Source: Desulfovibrio intestinalis (lineage in GTDB: Bacteria > Desulfobacterota > Desulfovibrionia > Desulfovibrionales > Desulfovibrionaceae). Taken from it: a DNA stretch of 64,000 bases. The translations under genes and the position numbers were made by a program. Each line of letters starts with the position of its first letter. The stretch's first letter is position 1. This document shows, piece by piece, positions 28,436 to 36,499 of this stretch. The notes beneath the pieces are model-generated. The model saw only the letters and a program-made list of their open reading frames with translations. It did no database searches and was not told the origin of the DNA. The stretch covers positions 186,001 to 250,000 of the forward strand of contig NZ_JACHGO010000005.1 of NCBI RefSeq assembly GCF_014202345.1, read 5' to 3'.

Positions 28436-28475
28436 CGCCCCGCTGAAGACATACCATTCTTCAGAAATACGGGGC
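28436..28475 (-). terminator. Compound hairpin downstream of the flavoprotein gene
   Basis: Outer arms GCCCCG/CGGGGC and inner arms CTGAAGA/TCTTCAG form one extended stem on the strand of the gene ending at 28507. Further on, a T6 run lies inside CCAGA/TCTGG. It is probably the transcript end before the gdhA promoter. Confidence 0.5.
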
Positions 28476-28506
28476 ACAACGCCACAGATATTTTAAGCAT
28501 ATGATA

Positions 28507-29880
28507 TCAGCCGATCTTTTTTGGCGGCGCCTCAAGAGCAGTGTGCAAAATTTCATCCAACGTTGGATGCGCGAACATGAAATGGTGCAGACGCTCTCCA
28601 CAATACTGACCAAGCAGTAAAAGCTGGGCTACTGTCACAAGATGCGAAACACCGTGACCTAAAGCTGCAATGCCAGCAACTTTGCCGTTTTGCCATACCA
28701 CTTTTACAAAGCCGCAGGCATCGCCACCAGCCTGAGCAATGGCATTCGTCATCAACTGAGCACTTGAAACACCAATTTCTCCACCCTCTGCCAATGCCTG
28801 ACGCTCAGTTATTCCCACGCGCATGATTTCAAGGCTGCCATACACGCATGACGGGACAGGGCCAGAATTATAAGGAGCCTGTTCCATCTCGAGAATGTGT
28901 CTCGCAACATATGTTCCTTGATGTTCGGCAGCGTGGGCCAAAAGAGTCTGCCCGTTAACGTCGCCTATGGCGTAAACCGTTGGCGAAGCCATAAGGTATT
29001 CATTTACGCTCACGAACCCGCGCGGATTCAAGCCGCAGTCCGCTTTTTCAGCGCCAAGGTTTTCAGTATTGGGAACACGGCCAACGGCCACAAGGGCCTT
29101 TTCTGCAAACAACTCACGTCCGTCTTCCAGAGTGAGAACCGCTTGATCGCCGCGAGTGAGCAATGAAGCTGCTTTAACACCGCTTATGCAGGTAATGCCT
29201 TTCTTGCCAAAAAGTTTTTGCATCTCTGCAGCAATATCTGCATCCTCAGTGGGCGCAATGTGTGGTGCAGCTTCCACAACAGTAACCTTGGTACCCATCG
29301 CGTTAAAAAAGTCAGCCATTTCAAGGCCAATAGCTCCTGCTCCAACAACGATGAGGCTTGCAGGCACTGCGGGTATGGCAAGCAGGGCGGTGCTGTCCAG
29401 TATGGCGTCATTATCGGGGCGAAGACCGGGAAAAGCGGCAGACCGGGAGCCGGCAGCCAAAATGATGCGCCGAGCCTCAAGGGTGGCGCTTACCGTGCCA
29501 TCATCAGCGAGTACTTCAACATGATGCGCTCCAGTGCAGCGAGCATGTCCATTGAATAAGGCAACTCCTGCCTGTTCAAGCCCCTTGGTCAAGGCCTGAG
29601 CTGAACCTCGGGTAAATCTTTGGATACGTTTTTGAAGGGCATCGTAGTCTACCTCAATCGTACCTTTTGCAACACGCTGGCGTTCAAGACCGTGCAGCAA
29701 CCCTTGCGGTGCGGTGGCTCCAAGCAGCATCTTGGTGGGAATACAACCACAATTCAGGCACACGCCGCCCCAGTGGGCGCTTTCTACGATGGCTACGCTT
29801 GCGCCTCCATCAGCCAAAACGCGGGCAGCCTTGGCCCCGCCTGGACCACCACCAATAATAACCACATCAAATTTGCTCAT
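28507..29880 (-). CDS. lpd: Dihydrolipoamide dehydrogenase-like flavoprotein disulfide reductase
   Basis: A 457-residue class I pyridine nucleotide-disulfide oxidoreductase. The FAD motif is VIIGGGPGGAKAARVL, the redox pair lies in GGVCLNCGCIPTKM, NAD binding is VVGAGAIGLEMADFF, and the C-terminal FAHPTLDEILH provides the active-site histidine typical of Lpd. An extra cysteine stands between the usual two catalytic cysteines. No 2-oxoacid dehydrogenase or glycine-cleavage gene is nearby, so the partner complex is unknown and the symbol is tentative. I chose the ATG at 29880, preceded by GGAGAG; the frame is open to 30027. It lies divergent to the LapG-like gene. Confidence 0.83.
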   Translation of the reverse strand: MSKFDVVIIGGGPGGAKAARVLADGGASVAIVESAHWGGVCLNCGCIPTKMLLGATAPQGLLHGLERQRVAKGTIEVDYDALQKRIQRFTRGSAQALTKGLEQAGVALFNGHARCTGAHHVEVLADDGTVSATLEARRIILAAGSRSAAFPGLRPDNDAILDSTALLAIPAVPASLIVVGAGAIGLEMADFFNAMGTKVTVVEAAPHIAPTEDADIAAEMQKLFGKKGITCISGVKAASLLTRGDQAVLTLEDGRELFAEKALVAVGRVPNTENLGAEKADCGLNPRGFVSVNEYLMASPTVYAIGDVNGQTLLAHAAEHQGTYVARHILEMEQAPYNSGPVPSCVYGSLEIMRVGITERQALAEGGEIGVSSAQLMTNAIAQAGGDACGFVKVVWQNGKVAGIAALGHGVSHLVTVAQLLLLGQYCGERLHHFMFAHPTLDEILHTALEAPPKKIG

Positions 29881-30147
29881 GTACGCTCTCCACCACAGTA
29901 TCAGTTGGTTATGCCTAGGTCTGGATCTGACCCGTATACAAGGCACACAGTCTGCCAAACCTACACTACAGAATAGGCAAAGGTCCAATGTAAAGATGCC
30001 ACCCTTTGCCCCAGAAGAGGCGTACAAGCTTGGCTTTCTTCCATAAACAAATGCTCGGCTTTTGCATCTGGACGCGACTGCCTATTAAATATATTATTTG
30101 ACAAAGCATGCCCCAAGTACCCCGCAACAATCCCGCAAACTCCATTC

Positions 30148-31257
30148 ATGAAAACTAACCGACTGCTGCGTTTTTCACTGATAACAGCACTGCCTTTGGC
30201 TGTGGTGTTCTTGCTGGTGGCTTTAACGGCACGGTATTTTCTTCCTCTTCCGGCAACGGCAGCACAAAACACTGCCTCAGGAATTGTTGCTGGCGGGCTT
30301 GTTGGCGACGATTATGCGCCCGAGCGTCCTATTTCGACCACTTTGGACAAGGTTGATCAAATTCAGCCTTCTTCGCTCGAGGGTTTTACCCGGCAGCCTC
30401 CAGCCCCAGCATCAAACAAGCAACAAACGCCTCGCCCAGGAAAAAAGAATGCCCCTAGCAATCAGGAGGGCGTCGGGCAGCCGAATGAAAGCCGTGATGC
30501 GCTGCAAGACAGTGAGAACACAGCCCGTCAGGATGACGGCAAAGCGTCGCCTCAGGACCAGGGAAATGCCGCTCCTGAAGATGAAGGCGATGACGTTGTT
30601 CCCGCTTCTCATGATAAAGTTGACGTTCCAACAGCCGATTCAGCTTCCGCCACAAGTTCAAGTGATTTCTCAAAGGAGCAGGTCGGCACTTCTGGCAATA
30701 AGGTTCAGCTTTTTGGAACCGTAGAATTTAAAAGACCTCTTTCATCGCTGCCCGGTTGGCTTACTCTGCTGAAACGTAATGCAAAAGATCCTATTTTTAT
30801 TCCCGGAAAATATTTTAAAAAAAGTGTCACCTGGGACAATTTCAAAGAAAAAGCCAAGGGTAAAAGCCCTATGGATCTACTCCGTTACGTTAACTCTTTC
30901 TGGAATACCTGGCCCTATAAAGAGGATATCGTAAACTGGGGAGTAGAGGACTACTGGGCAATACCAGCAGAGTTCCTGAAAAAATCTGGTGACTGCGAAG
31001 ATTATGCTATAGTTAAGTATTTTACCCTTAAAGAATTGGGCATTCCAGCCGAAAATATGCGTATCGTGGTCGTGCGCGATACCGTGCGCAACCTGGCGCA
31101 TGCCGTTCTGGCGGTATACTTGAATGGCGACGCCTATATACTTGATAACCTCAGTAATGCCGTCTTGTCACACAGCCGGATCAGGCAGTACAGCCCACAG
31201 TATTCGGTCAATGAAGTAGGCCGTTGGGCGCACCTTAAAGGTCGCAAGGTAAAGTAG
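30148..31257 (+). CDS. LapG-like periplasmic transglutaminase-fold cysteine protease
   Basis: A 369-residue protein with a signal peptide or N-terminal anchor (hydrophobic residues about 10-30, ATAA near 39). A long disordered linker of about 100 residues follows (about 80-180), rich in D, E, Q, S and P. The C-terminal bacterial transglutaminase-like cysteine proteinase domain is about residues 215-365. The catalytic triad is visible: Cys283 in SGDCEDYA, His318 in NLAHAVLA, Asp333 in ILDNLS. LapG proteases cut large surface adhesins to release biofilm when cyclic di-GMP is low. The start has no strong ribosome-binding site. The next gene, 8 nt away, encodes the likely controlling receptor. 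The adhesin and its type I exporter are not in this window. Confidence 0.88.
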   Translation: MKTNRLLRFSLITALPLAVVFLLVALTARYFLPLPATAAQNTASGIVAGGLVGDDYAPERPISTTLDKVDQIQPSSLEGFTRQPPAPASNKQQTPRPGKKNAPSNQEGVGQPNESRDALQDSENTARQDDGKASPQDQGNAAPEDEGDDVVPASHDKVDVPTADSASATSSSDFSKEQVGTSGNKVQLFGTVEFKRPLSSLPGWLTLLKRNAKDPIFIPGKYFKKSVTWDNFKEKAKGKSPMDLLRYVNSFWNTWPYKEDIVNWGVEDYWAIPAEFLKKSGDCEDYAIVKYFTLKELGIPAENMRIVVVRDTVRNLAHAVLAVYLNGDAYILDNLSNAVLSHSRIRQYSPQYSVNEVGRWAHLKGRKVK

Positions 31258-31265
31258 GTAATACT

Positions 31266-33380
31266 ATGAAGATGCAAGAAATGGATGCCCAAAGTGTAGC
31301 CAGTAAATACCGCCTTAAGAAAGCTGCCGTGGCGGCTGTCAGTCTGGCGCTTTTTGCCGTAGCGGCTGCAGTGGCCTACGTGCTATGCACACTCCAGATA
31401 AAAAACGTGACGCAGGAAGTTTTGAACAGCCAGCGTGACATGGAGCAGGTCTGGATGGAAAAATCGCTGGATGCCATTCATACATGGCGCAGCGGTCTTA
31501 CCGAGCAGGCCCGCTTTATCAGCTCCGCTGAAATGTTTCGGCTTTACGCTGTAGACGTGCTTAACCTTGGAGCTGACGGCGCAGTACGGCTTGCATCTCC
31601 AGACGCGGAATCAAGCAGCGATGAAGCCCTGCGCTCTCTGGCAGAGCAGCGGCCCTATATGCAGGACCTTTTGCAGGATTTTGTACGCAGCAGACAATGG
31701 GTTGCGGCTCGCATCGTCACACCTGACGGCCAGCCACTTGTCATGCAGGACCAGAGTGCTCCTCTTGGCGAACCGCAGATGACGTTGGTACATGAGGCCA
31801 TGACCGGAAAAACCTTAACTTTCGGTCCTGTTCGCGTTCTTGGGCAAAATCTTGTTATAGACTTGGTTGACCCGCTTTACGAGGTGCTGGGACAAGGCAA
31901 TACCAAACCTGTGGCCGCGCTACTGGCCACAGTTCCGATAGACAGAGCCCTGGCCTCCTTCTTGGCGCTGAGCCAGGAACAGCACAGAGAAATTCAACCT
32001 TGCATCGTTCAGCGTAATGACAACAACATGCAAGCCATCAGTCTGCGTGGCGGCAGGGCAGAGTTGGCCCCTTCTTTAGTACAAATGAGCGAGGGAAGCC
32101 TCATTTTCAAGCGCAGACCGGGCATTGCTGAAAAAGGTGAAACCTACTCGCTGGGAAGCTATATCAGTGTACTTAAATGGTGGATTGTGCTGGAAGTGCC
32201 TGCCAGCGTAGTTGACTCTGTACTGGAAAGACAGGCTAATCAGATTTATGGACTGGGCATTCTTGGCAGCCTGGGCACCGCCTTGCTGGTTGCCTTGGTA
32301 TGGGCCAGCATTGCTGGACGCGCTTACCGCACGACAGCCATGCATTTTCAACGCCTTTATGCCCTCATACGACAACAAAAACTGATGTTGGACAGCGTAA
32401 ACGCTTCTCTTCAGGCTGGCCTGCTGCTTGTTGACAGTCAGGGGCAGGTGCAGATGTGCAACCCGGCTTTTAACAGTATTGCCGGAAAAGCAGACGTAGA
32501 TCTGATCGACAAAAACCTTACTGCCATATTGCCCGCTGCGGCTGCAACAGCCTTGCAGAAAGGCATGGCTATGGTTACGGACAGCAAAACTGAAGGCAGC
32601 ATTGAGGTATTGCTCGACCAGCCCCAAGGGGAGCGTCTGTACCGGGTAACGCTCTTTCCCTTTGAGGACAAATTGCAGATGGAATCGCCTGTTTCAGGCG
32701 GGTGTGTTGGTATTTTTCAGGATATCACGGAATTCCGACGCAGGGCAGAGGCCGCTCGTGAACGTCAGGCCAGCAGCACCGCCGCCTTGGTGCGTGCCAT
32801 CGAAAGTGTGGATAGAAACCTCATTGGTCATTCGCAAAAAATGGCGCAAGTGGTGGATCTTCTGCTCACGACCATGAATATTTCCGATAAAGACAAAGAC
32901 ACGCTGCGCCTGGCGGCTCGGCTTTCTCAGGTGGGTAAAATCTTTGTTCCCCGTCACTTGCTGACCAAGACTGAAAAGCTCACGCCAGAAGAGCAGAGCG
33001 AAGTCATGCGCGCACCGGAATACGCCTACAGGGTTCTGCATGACCTGCAGTTCGACCTGCCAGTGCCCGATGCTGTTTATCAGATGGGAGAACGGCTGGA
33101 CGGAACAGGTCAGCCGCGTAACCTCAGCGGCGAAGACATTATACCTAATGCGCGTGTTTTGGCAGTGGTTAACGCTTTTTGCGCCATGGTCAGCTCTCGC
33201 TCTTACCGGGCCGGAATGACGCCGCAGGAAGCCATTGCGCTGCTTGAACGTGATCAGGGTTTCGATCAGGATGTTGTGGCAAAGCTGGCGTCCCTGTCTG
33301 CTGACAGCCTGAAAGAGGCAATTGACGCCAGGGCTGAGAATTCTTCGAATTCTGCCATCGGTGAAAACACACTGCAATGA
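31266..33380 (+). CDS. Membrane sensor with PAS and degenerate HD-GYP domain (LapD-like role)
   Basis: A 704-residue inner-membrane protein. Order: transmembrane helix at about 20-45, periplasmic dCache-like region to about 325, second helix at about 330-350, PAS domain about 375-490, HD-GYP-derived domain about 510-680. In the latter the metal ligands are gone: the HD pair is replaced in RLSQVGKIFVP, HHE is replaced in YQMGERLDGTGQP, and the YDAL region reads NAFCAM. Hydrolysis is therefore unlikely, but ligand binding may remain. Its place 8 nt after the LapG-like protease gene suggests it sequesters that protease in response to cyclic di-GMP, as LapD does with a different (GGDEF-EAL) domain. 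A related protease/HD-GYP pair has been described in Desulfovibrio vulgaris to my knowledge (Dvh system). Confidence 0.85.
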   Translation: MKMQEMDAQSVASKYRLKKAAVAAVSLALFAVAAAVAYVLCTLQIKNVTQEVLNSQRDMEQVWMEKSLDAIHTWRSGLTEQARFISSAEMFRLYAVDVLNLGADGAVRLASPDAESSSDEALRSLAEQRPYMQDLLQDFVRSRQWVAARIVTPDGQPLVMQDQSAPLGEPQMTLVHEAMTGKTLTFGPVRVLGQNLVIDLVDPLYEVLGQGNTKPVAALLATVPIDRALASFLALSQEQHREIQPCIVQRNDNNMQAISLRGGRAELAPSLVQMSEGSLIFKRRPGIAEKGETYSLGSYISVLKWWIVLEVPASVVDSVLERQANQIYGLGILGSLGTALLVALVWASIAGRAYRTTAMHFQRLYALIRQQKLMLDSVNASLQAGLLLVDSQGQVQMCNPAFNSIAGKADVDLIDKNLTAILPAAAATALQKGMAMVTDSKTEGSIEVLLDQPQGERLYRVTLFPFEDKLQMESPVSGGCVGIFQDITEFRRRAEAARERQASSTAALVRAIESVDRNLIGHSQKMAQVVDLLLTTMNISDKDKDTLRLAARLSQVGKIFVPRHLLTKTEKLTPEEQSEVMRAPEYAYRVLHDLQFDLPVPDAVYQMGERLDGTGQPRNLSGEDIIPNARVLAVVNAFCAMVSSRSYRAGMTPQEAIALLERDQGFDQDVVAKLASLSADSLKEAIDARAENSSNSAIGENTLQ

Positions 33381-33412
33381 CAAAGAAGTTTTAAATAATC
33401 TCATCCGTAGAC

Positions 33413-33449
33413 ACGCCGGAGTCCTCTTTGAGGGCTCCGGCGTACTTTT
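33413..33449 (+). terminator. Rho-independent terminator of the lapG-like operon
   Basis: ACGCCGGAG (33413-33421) pairs with CTCCGGCGT (33435-33443), followed by ACTTTTA. Confidence 0.85.
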
Positions 33450-33526
33450 ATAGCGGCAAACCTCCTGCCGAACGGGTTGGTCGGCTCCATGTATCAGCAG
33501 TGTTTAGTGAGGGGCAGGGTTTATTA

Positions 33527-34417
33527 TTACCCTCTTTTAATGGTCATAAGAAGAACTGCTGCCATAACAAGGCTACAGCCAGCCCAGCCCATTGGCGTAA
33601 AATTTTCACCAAAAAACGCCCATACCCAGAGTGTGGCAAACAGAGGTTCTATATTACCAACAACAGCTGCCTGTATCTGACTTATCCGCCTCAAGCTTGC
33701 AGCAAGGGCAACATATGCAACATAGTTTGTCAGAAATCCCAAGGCAAACAAAACTGCCCATATGTACCATGTTTTGTCCGGTGTATAGGATACAAAGGGC
33801 AGTAGGAAAATGGTGCCACCAAGCAGCATGTAGGTATAAATTATTCCCGTTGAGTAGCGGAGCCCCCAACATGCGTAAAAAGGAAAATGTGAGGCATAGG
33901 CGATACCCGCTAATAATCCGCAAATAATGCCGAGCGGTGAATAAACTGCCGACAAGCTGCCACCTGCAAAGCAAATCAAGGCCACACCCGCCAGAGCAGT
34001 TCCAATAGCGAACGTTTTTTGTAATGAAATAGCTTCACGAAAAAATATACGTGAAGAAAGGGCCACCCAAGCTGGCGCAGTATAAAGAAGAACCATAGCT
34101 GTAGCGGCTCCGCTCAGTTGAATGGAAACTTGCAGTGCTCCGAACAGCAAGCCAACGCCCAACCAGCCGAATAAAAAGAAAGTGGAAGTATGCCGCAATG
34201 AAACACGCAAACCTCCAGAAAAGGCGGCTTGTGCGGAAAAACAAACGCACCCGATAAATGCTCGCCAAAAGGCTGTTTCCAGCGGAGAGATTCCATAGTT
34301 TAATGCTTCTTTGGATAAAGGGCCTATAAAGGACCAAAGAATTGCCGCGAATGCCGCGAGTGAAAATCCCATAATATTTTGCTGTTCATTGGAAAAAACT
34401 GAAAAGTTATTTTTCAT
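33527..34417 (-). CDS. EamA/DMT-family transporter
   Basis: A 296-residue membrane protein with ten hydrophobic segments in two EamA repeats (GVALICFAGGSLSAVYSPLG, and the final GWAGCSLVMAAVLLM). Probably a metabolite or amino acid exporter; the substrate is unknown. The ATG at 34417 lies 2 nt after the TGA of the B3/B4 gene, so the two are coupled; the TTG at 34423 is an alternative start. Last gene of a three-gene minus-strand set with the B3/B4 protein and an AraC regulator. Confidence 0.85.
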   Translation of the reverse strand: MKNNFSVFSNEQQNIMGFSLAAFAAILWSFIGPLSKEALNYGISPLETAFWRAFIGCVCFSAQAAFSGGLRVSLRHTSTFFLFGWLGVGLLFGALQVSIQLSGAATAMVLLYTAPAWVALSSRIFFREAISLQKTFAIGTALAGVALICFAGGSLSAVYSPLGIICGLLAGIAYASHFPFYACWGLRYSTGIIYTYMLLGGTIFLLPFVSYTPDKTWYIWAVLFALGFLTNYVAYVALAASLRRISQIQAAVVGNIEPLFATLWVWAFFGENFTPMGWAGCSLVMAAVLLMTIKRG

Positions 34418-34419
34418 GA

Positions 34420-35088
34420 TCAAATAACGGCTATACTCAAGTCAACAACAGCGGCATATTGTTCAAAATAGCGCTGTGTAATGCTCAGGCTGCCCTCAAG
34501 CGCATCCAGCCCGGAAAAAGAATAGATAATTGTCATAGCCTCTTTGGTGTTGCCAGTGATCATCGCTCTTGTGGAGTCGCTGGTGGGACTGCCAAAGGGG
34601 CCAGCGGCATCCGCAAAAACCGGCATATTCTCAAGAGTCATGCCAGTCTTGCCAATACCCTCATAACTCTCGCCCTGTAGGCCCAGACGGAACTCCACTT
34701 CCGGGCCAATGTGCGAGATATCGTATGAGCCCAAAGAAAAACCTGTTTCAAGCGATGCAAGGTTATTGGCATCAACCAGAGAGTTAATCTGGTAAAGGAC
34801 TTTTCCCTGACGCACACGCCGATACAGAGCTTCGGATGAAATACGGTGCCTACCGGGATCAATCCCAAAGGATTTATAGGCAGCCCGGGCCATGCCTATA
34901 TTAGGCATATCCGGCAAATTTGTTGTGGTCAGTTTTTGCTCAAGGGATGGTGCAAATTCGTTTTTATAATAATCCCAAAGATCTTGATTTTTGGAGTACA
35001 CATCAACGGTGTAGTATAGGCAGGCAATATGGGTTGCAGGCCAGGCAGCTTTTAAATTTTCATCAACGCGAATAATTGGGAGTGCCAT
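34420..35088 (-). CDS. B3/B4 tRNA-editing-like domain protein
   Basis: A 222-residue soluble protein consisting of a B3/B4 domain, the fold found in the beta subunit of phenylalanyl-tRNA synthetase where it hydrolyses mischarged Tyr-tRNA. Family parts visible are NIGMARAAYKSFGIDPGRHRIS near residues 80-100 and INSLVDANNLASLETGFSLGS. Free-standing members have unproven function; removal of an amino acid analogue from tRNA, or sensing, is inference. I chose the ATG at 35088 because AAGGA precedes it. The EamA transporter gene follows after 2 nt. Confidence 0.82.
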   Translation of the reverse strand: MALPIIRVDENLKAAWPATHIACLYYTVDVYSKNQDLWDYYKNEFAPSLEQKLTTTNLPDMPNIGMARAAYKSFGIDPGRHRISSEALYRRVRQGKVLYQINSLVDANNLASLETGFSLGSYDISHIGPEVEFRLGLQGESYEGIGKTGMTLENMPVFADAAGPFGSPTSDSTRAMITGNTKEAMTIIYSFSGLDALEGSLSITQRYFEQYAAVVDLSIAVI

Positions 35089-35230
35089 GCGGTATCCTTG
35101 CTGCAAGCAGATATTAAGTAGCAGTGTATTTTCTGCCAAAGTGAAAAAACGTGACTATGGCTGCGTGTTGCTTCTCTTTGGCAAAACATCTTCTGAGATA
35201 TGGTAGCGCTCGCAGTATTCGCTGTCTTGT

Positions 35231-35980
35231 TTATTGCTCTTGTTTTTTTGGCCAGAATTCCTGCTGTTGCCGTCTATAGGCTGCTGGGGTCAGACCTGTA
35301 GTGCGCCGCATGACCCGCGTCAGAACGCTTTGATCTGAGTAGCCCACTCTCAACGCCAAGTCCGCAATTGGCAAATCGGTTAATGCCAGCCAGCGTTGGG
35401 CTTTTTTAATGCGTAGGCCTGTAAGCCATTCTTGAGGTGTTTTTTTGAATCTTTTTTGAAAAACCGCATAAAATCTGCTTTGGCTCAGTCCAACCTGTTC
35501 CGCCATCATTCTAACTGACCACGGTTGATCCAACGAATTTTCCACACGGTTTACCATATTAGAAAAGACGGCCCAAGGCATTGAAAGGGCAGAAGGGGAA
35601 AGCGAAGCGAGCAGCAACTGTACCCAATGCTCAGAAATTTTTTCCAAAGGAATATGTTCATGTTGAGCAGTTGCTGCAAAGTCCAGAAGTTGCCTTGTCG
35701 CCAAGGCAGTAGACAAAAAAATACGCTCGGTCAGATGATCTACAATCGAATGACAAAGCTCACTTTCATTGCAGTTGACGACAAGAAATTTATTTTGCTT
35801 GTCAACCTGCTGAGAATGGATGACTCCTGAAGGTACAAAGGCGCAATGGTCGACATCAAGTTTGGCATTTATGCCACCGACCTCAATCTCCATTTCGCCT
35901 TCCAGTGCGAGTACAATTTGCGCATGGGTATGAGTCTCATCAGGGAGTCTTCCAGTATAACTGATGAAATCAAGTTGCAT
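35231..35980 (-). CDS. AraC-family transcriptional regulator
   Basis: A 249-residue regulator with an N-terminal cupin-type sensing domain (HTHAQIVLALEGEMEI, then the FVPSGVIHSQQV block) and a C-terminal double helix-turn-helix (about residues 150-245) with MAEQVGLSQSRFYAVFQKRF and ALRVGYSDQSVLTRVMRRTTG. The effector is unknown. It lies 142 nt upstream of the B3/B4 and EamA genes on the same strand and is the likely regulator of those genes. Confidence 0.9.
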   Translation of the reverse strand: MQLDFISYTGRLPDETHTHAQIVLALEGEMEIEVGGINAKLDVDHCAFVPSGVIHSQQVDKQNKFLVVNCNESELCHSIVDHLTERIFLSTALATRQLLDFAATAQHEHIPLEKISEHWVQLLLASLSPSALSMPWAVFSNMVNRVENSLDQPWSVRMMAEQVGLSQSRFYAVFQKRFKKTPQEWLTGLRIKKAQRWLALTDLPIADLALRVGYSDQSVLTRVMRRTTGLTPAAYRRQQQEFWPKKQEQ

Positions 35981-36255
35981 TTTTGTATACCTTTTTGTGT
36001 GCTATTTTTCTAATGATCGCCCATCCTCGTACCGCGAGTTTACAGGAAAGTATAGGAAGTAATGGCAAAGCACCTACTGGCATTGTTATGGGCGTCCTAC
36101 TGACATTATCCCTCACCCAAGTGAACCTGTAGATGCAACTGTGCTCCACGCAATCAGGAAAAGATCATGTTTATGTCATGGCCCCTGTTTGTAGGAGCAA
36201 AGAATTTTTTTTAAATTTCTCCCCCGTAAGCACTTGCTTATCATTGCCGTTTGTA
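35981..36255. other. Intergenic region between the araC-type gene and the glt leader
   Basis: Divergent upstream region holding the promoters of the AraC gene (minus) and the glutamate synthase operon (plus). I see no gene, and no sigma54-type promoter with correct spacing. Confidence 0.5.
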
Positions 36256-36480
36256 GGAAGGTCAACTTCCCCCCTGTGAAAGTGACCGAAATTGCCCGCC
36301 AGCGCGGTTTCGACAGTCCGACAGGACTGCCCGGCCACAAGGCCCCAGAAACCGACTTTCGTTCACAGCTCTTTTGTTGCGCCTTGGTGCCCAATGGAGC
36401 TTTCAATTGGCACCTCCCCCATTGCGGGTACATCAGTGTTGCGGTTGCCGCGTATTGCGGACCGGTCTTTCCGTGACGCT
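36256..36480 (+). promoter_or_regulatory. Folded 5' leader of the glutamate synthase operon
   Basis: About 225 nt before the first glt gene hold nested complementary arms. GGAAG/CTTCC is at 36256-36270. CTGTGAA (36274-36280) pairs with TTCACAG (36362-36368). Inside them GGTTTC (36306-36311) pairs with GAAACC (36348-36353), and within that AGTCC/GGACT and GGCC/GGCC hairpins form a multibranch fold. A second strong hairpin pairs GGTGCCCAAT (36386-36395) with ATTGGCACC (36406-36414). This looks like a structured regulatory leader. I do not recognise a known riboswitch class. Confidence 0.45.
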
Positions 36481-36499
36481 TTTTACCGAGGTTACAGAT

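Noticed and set aside
36234-36476. 80-codon open frame before the glutamate synthase operon
   Set aside because: Covers the folded leader; no ribosome-binding site and no homology.
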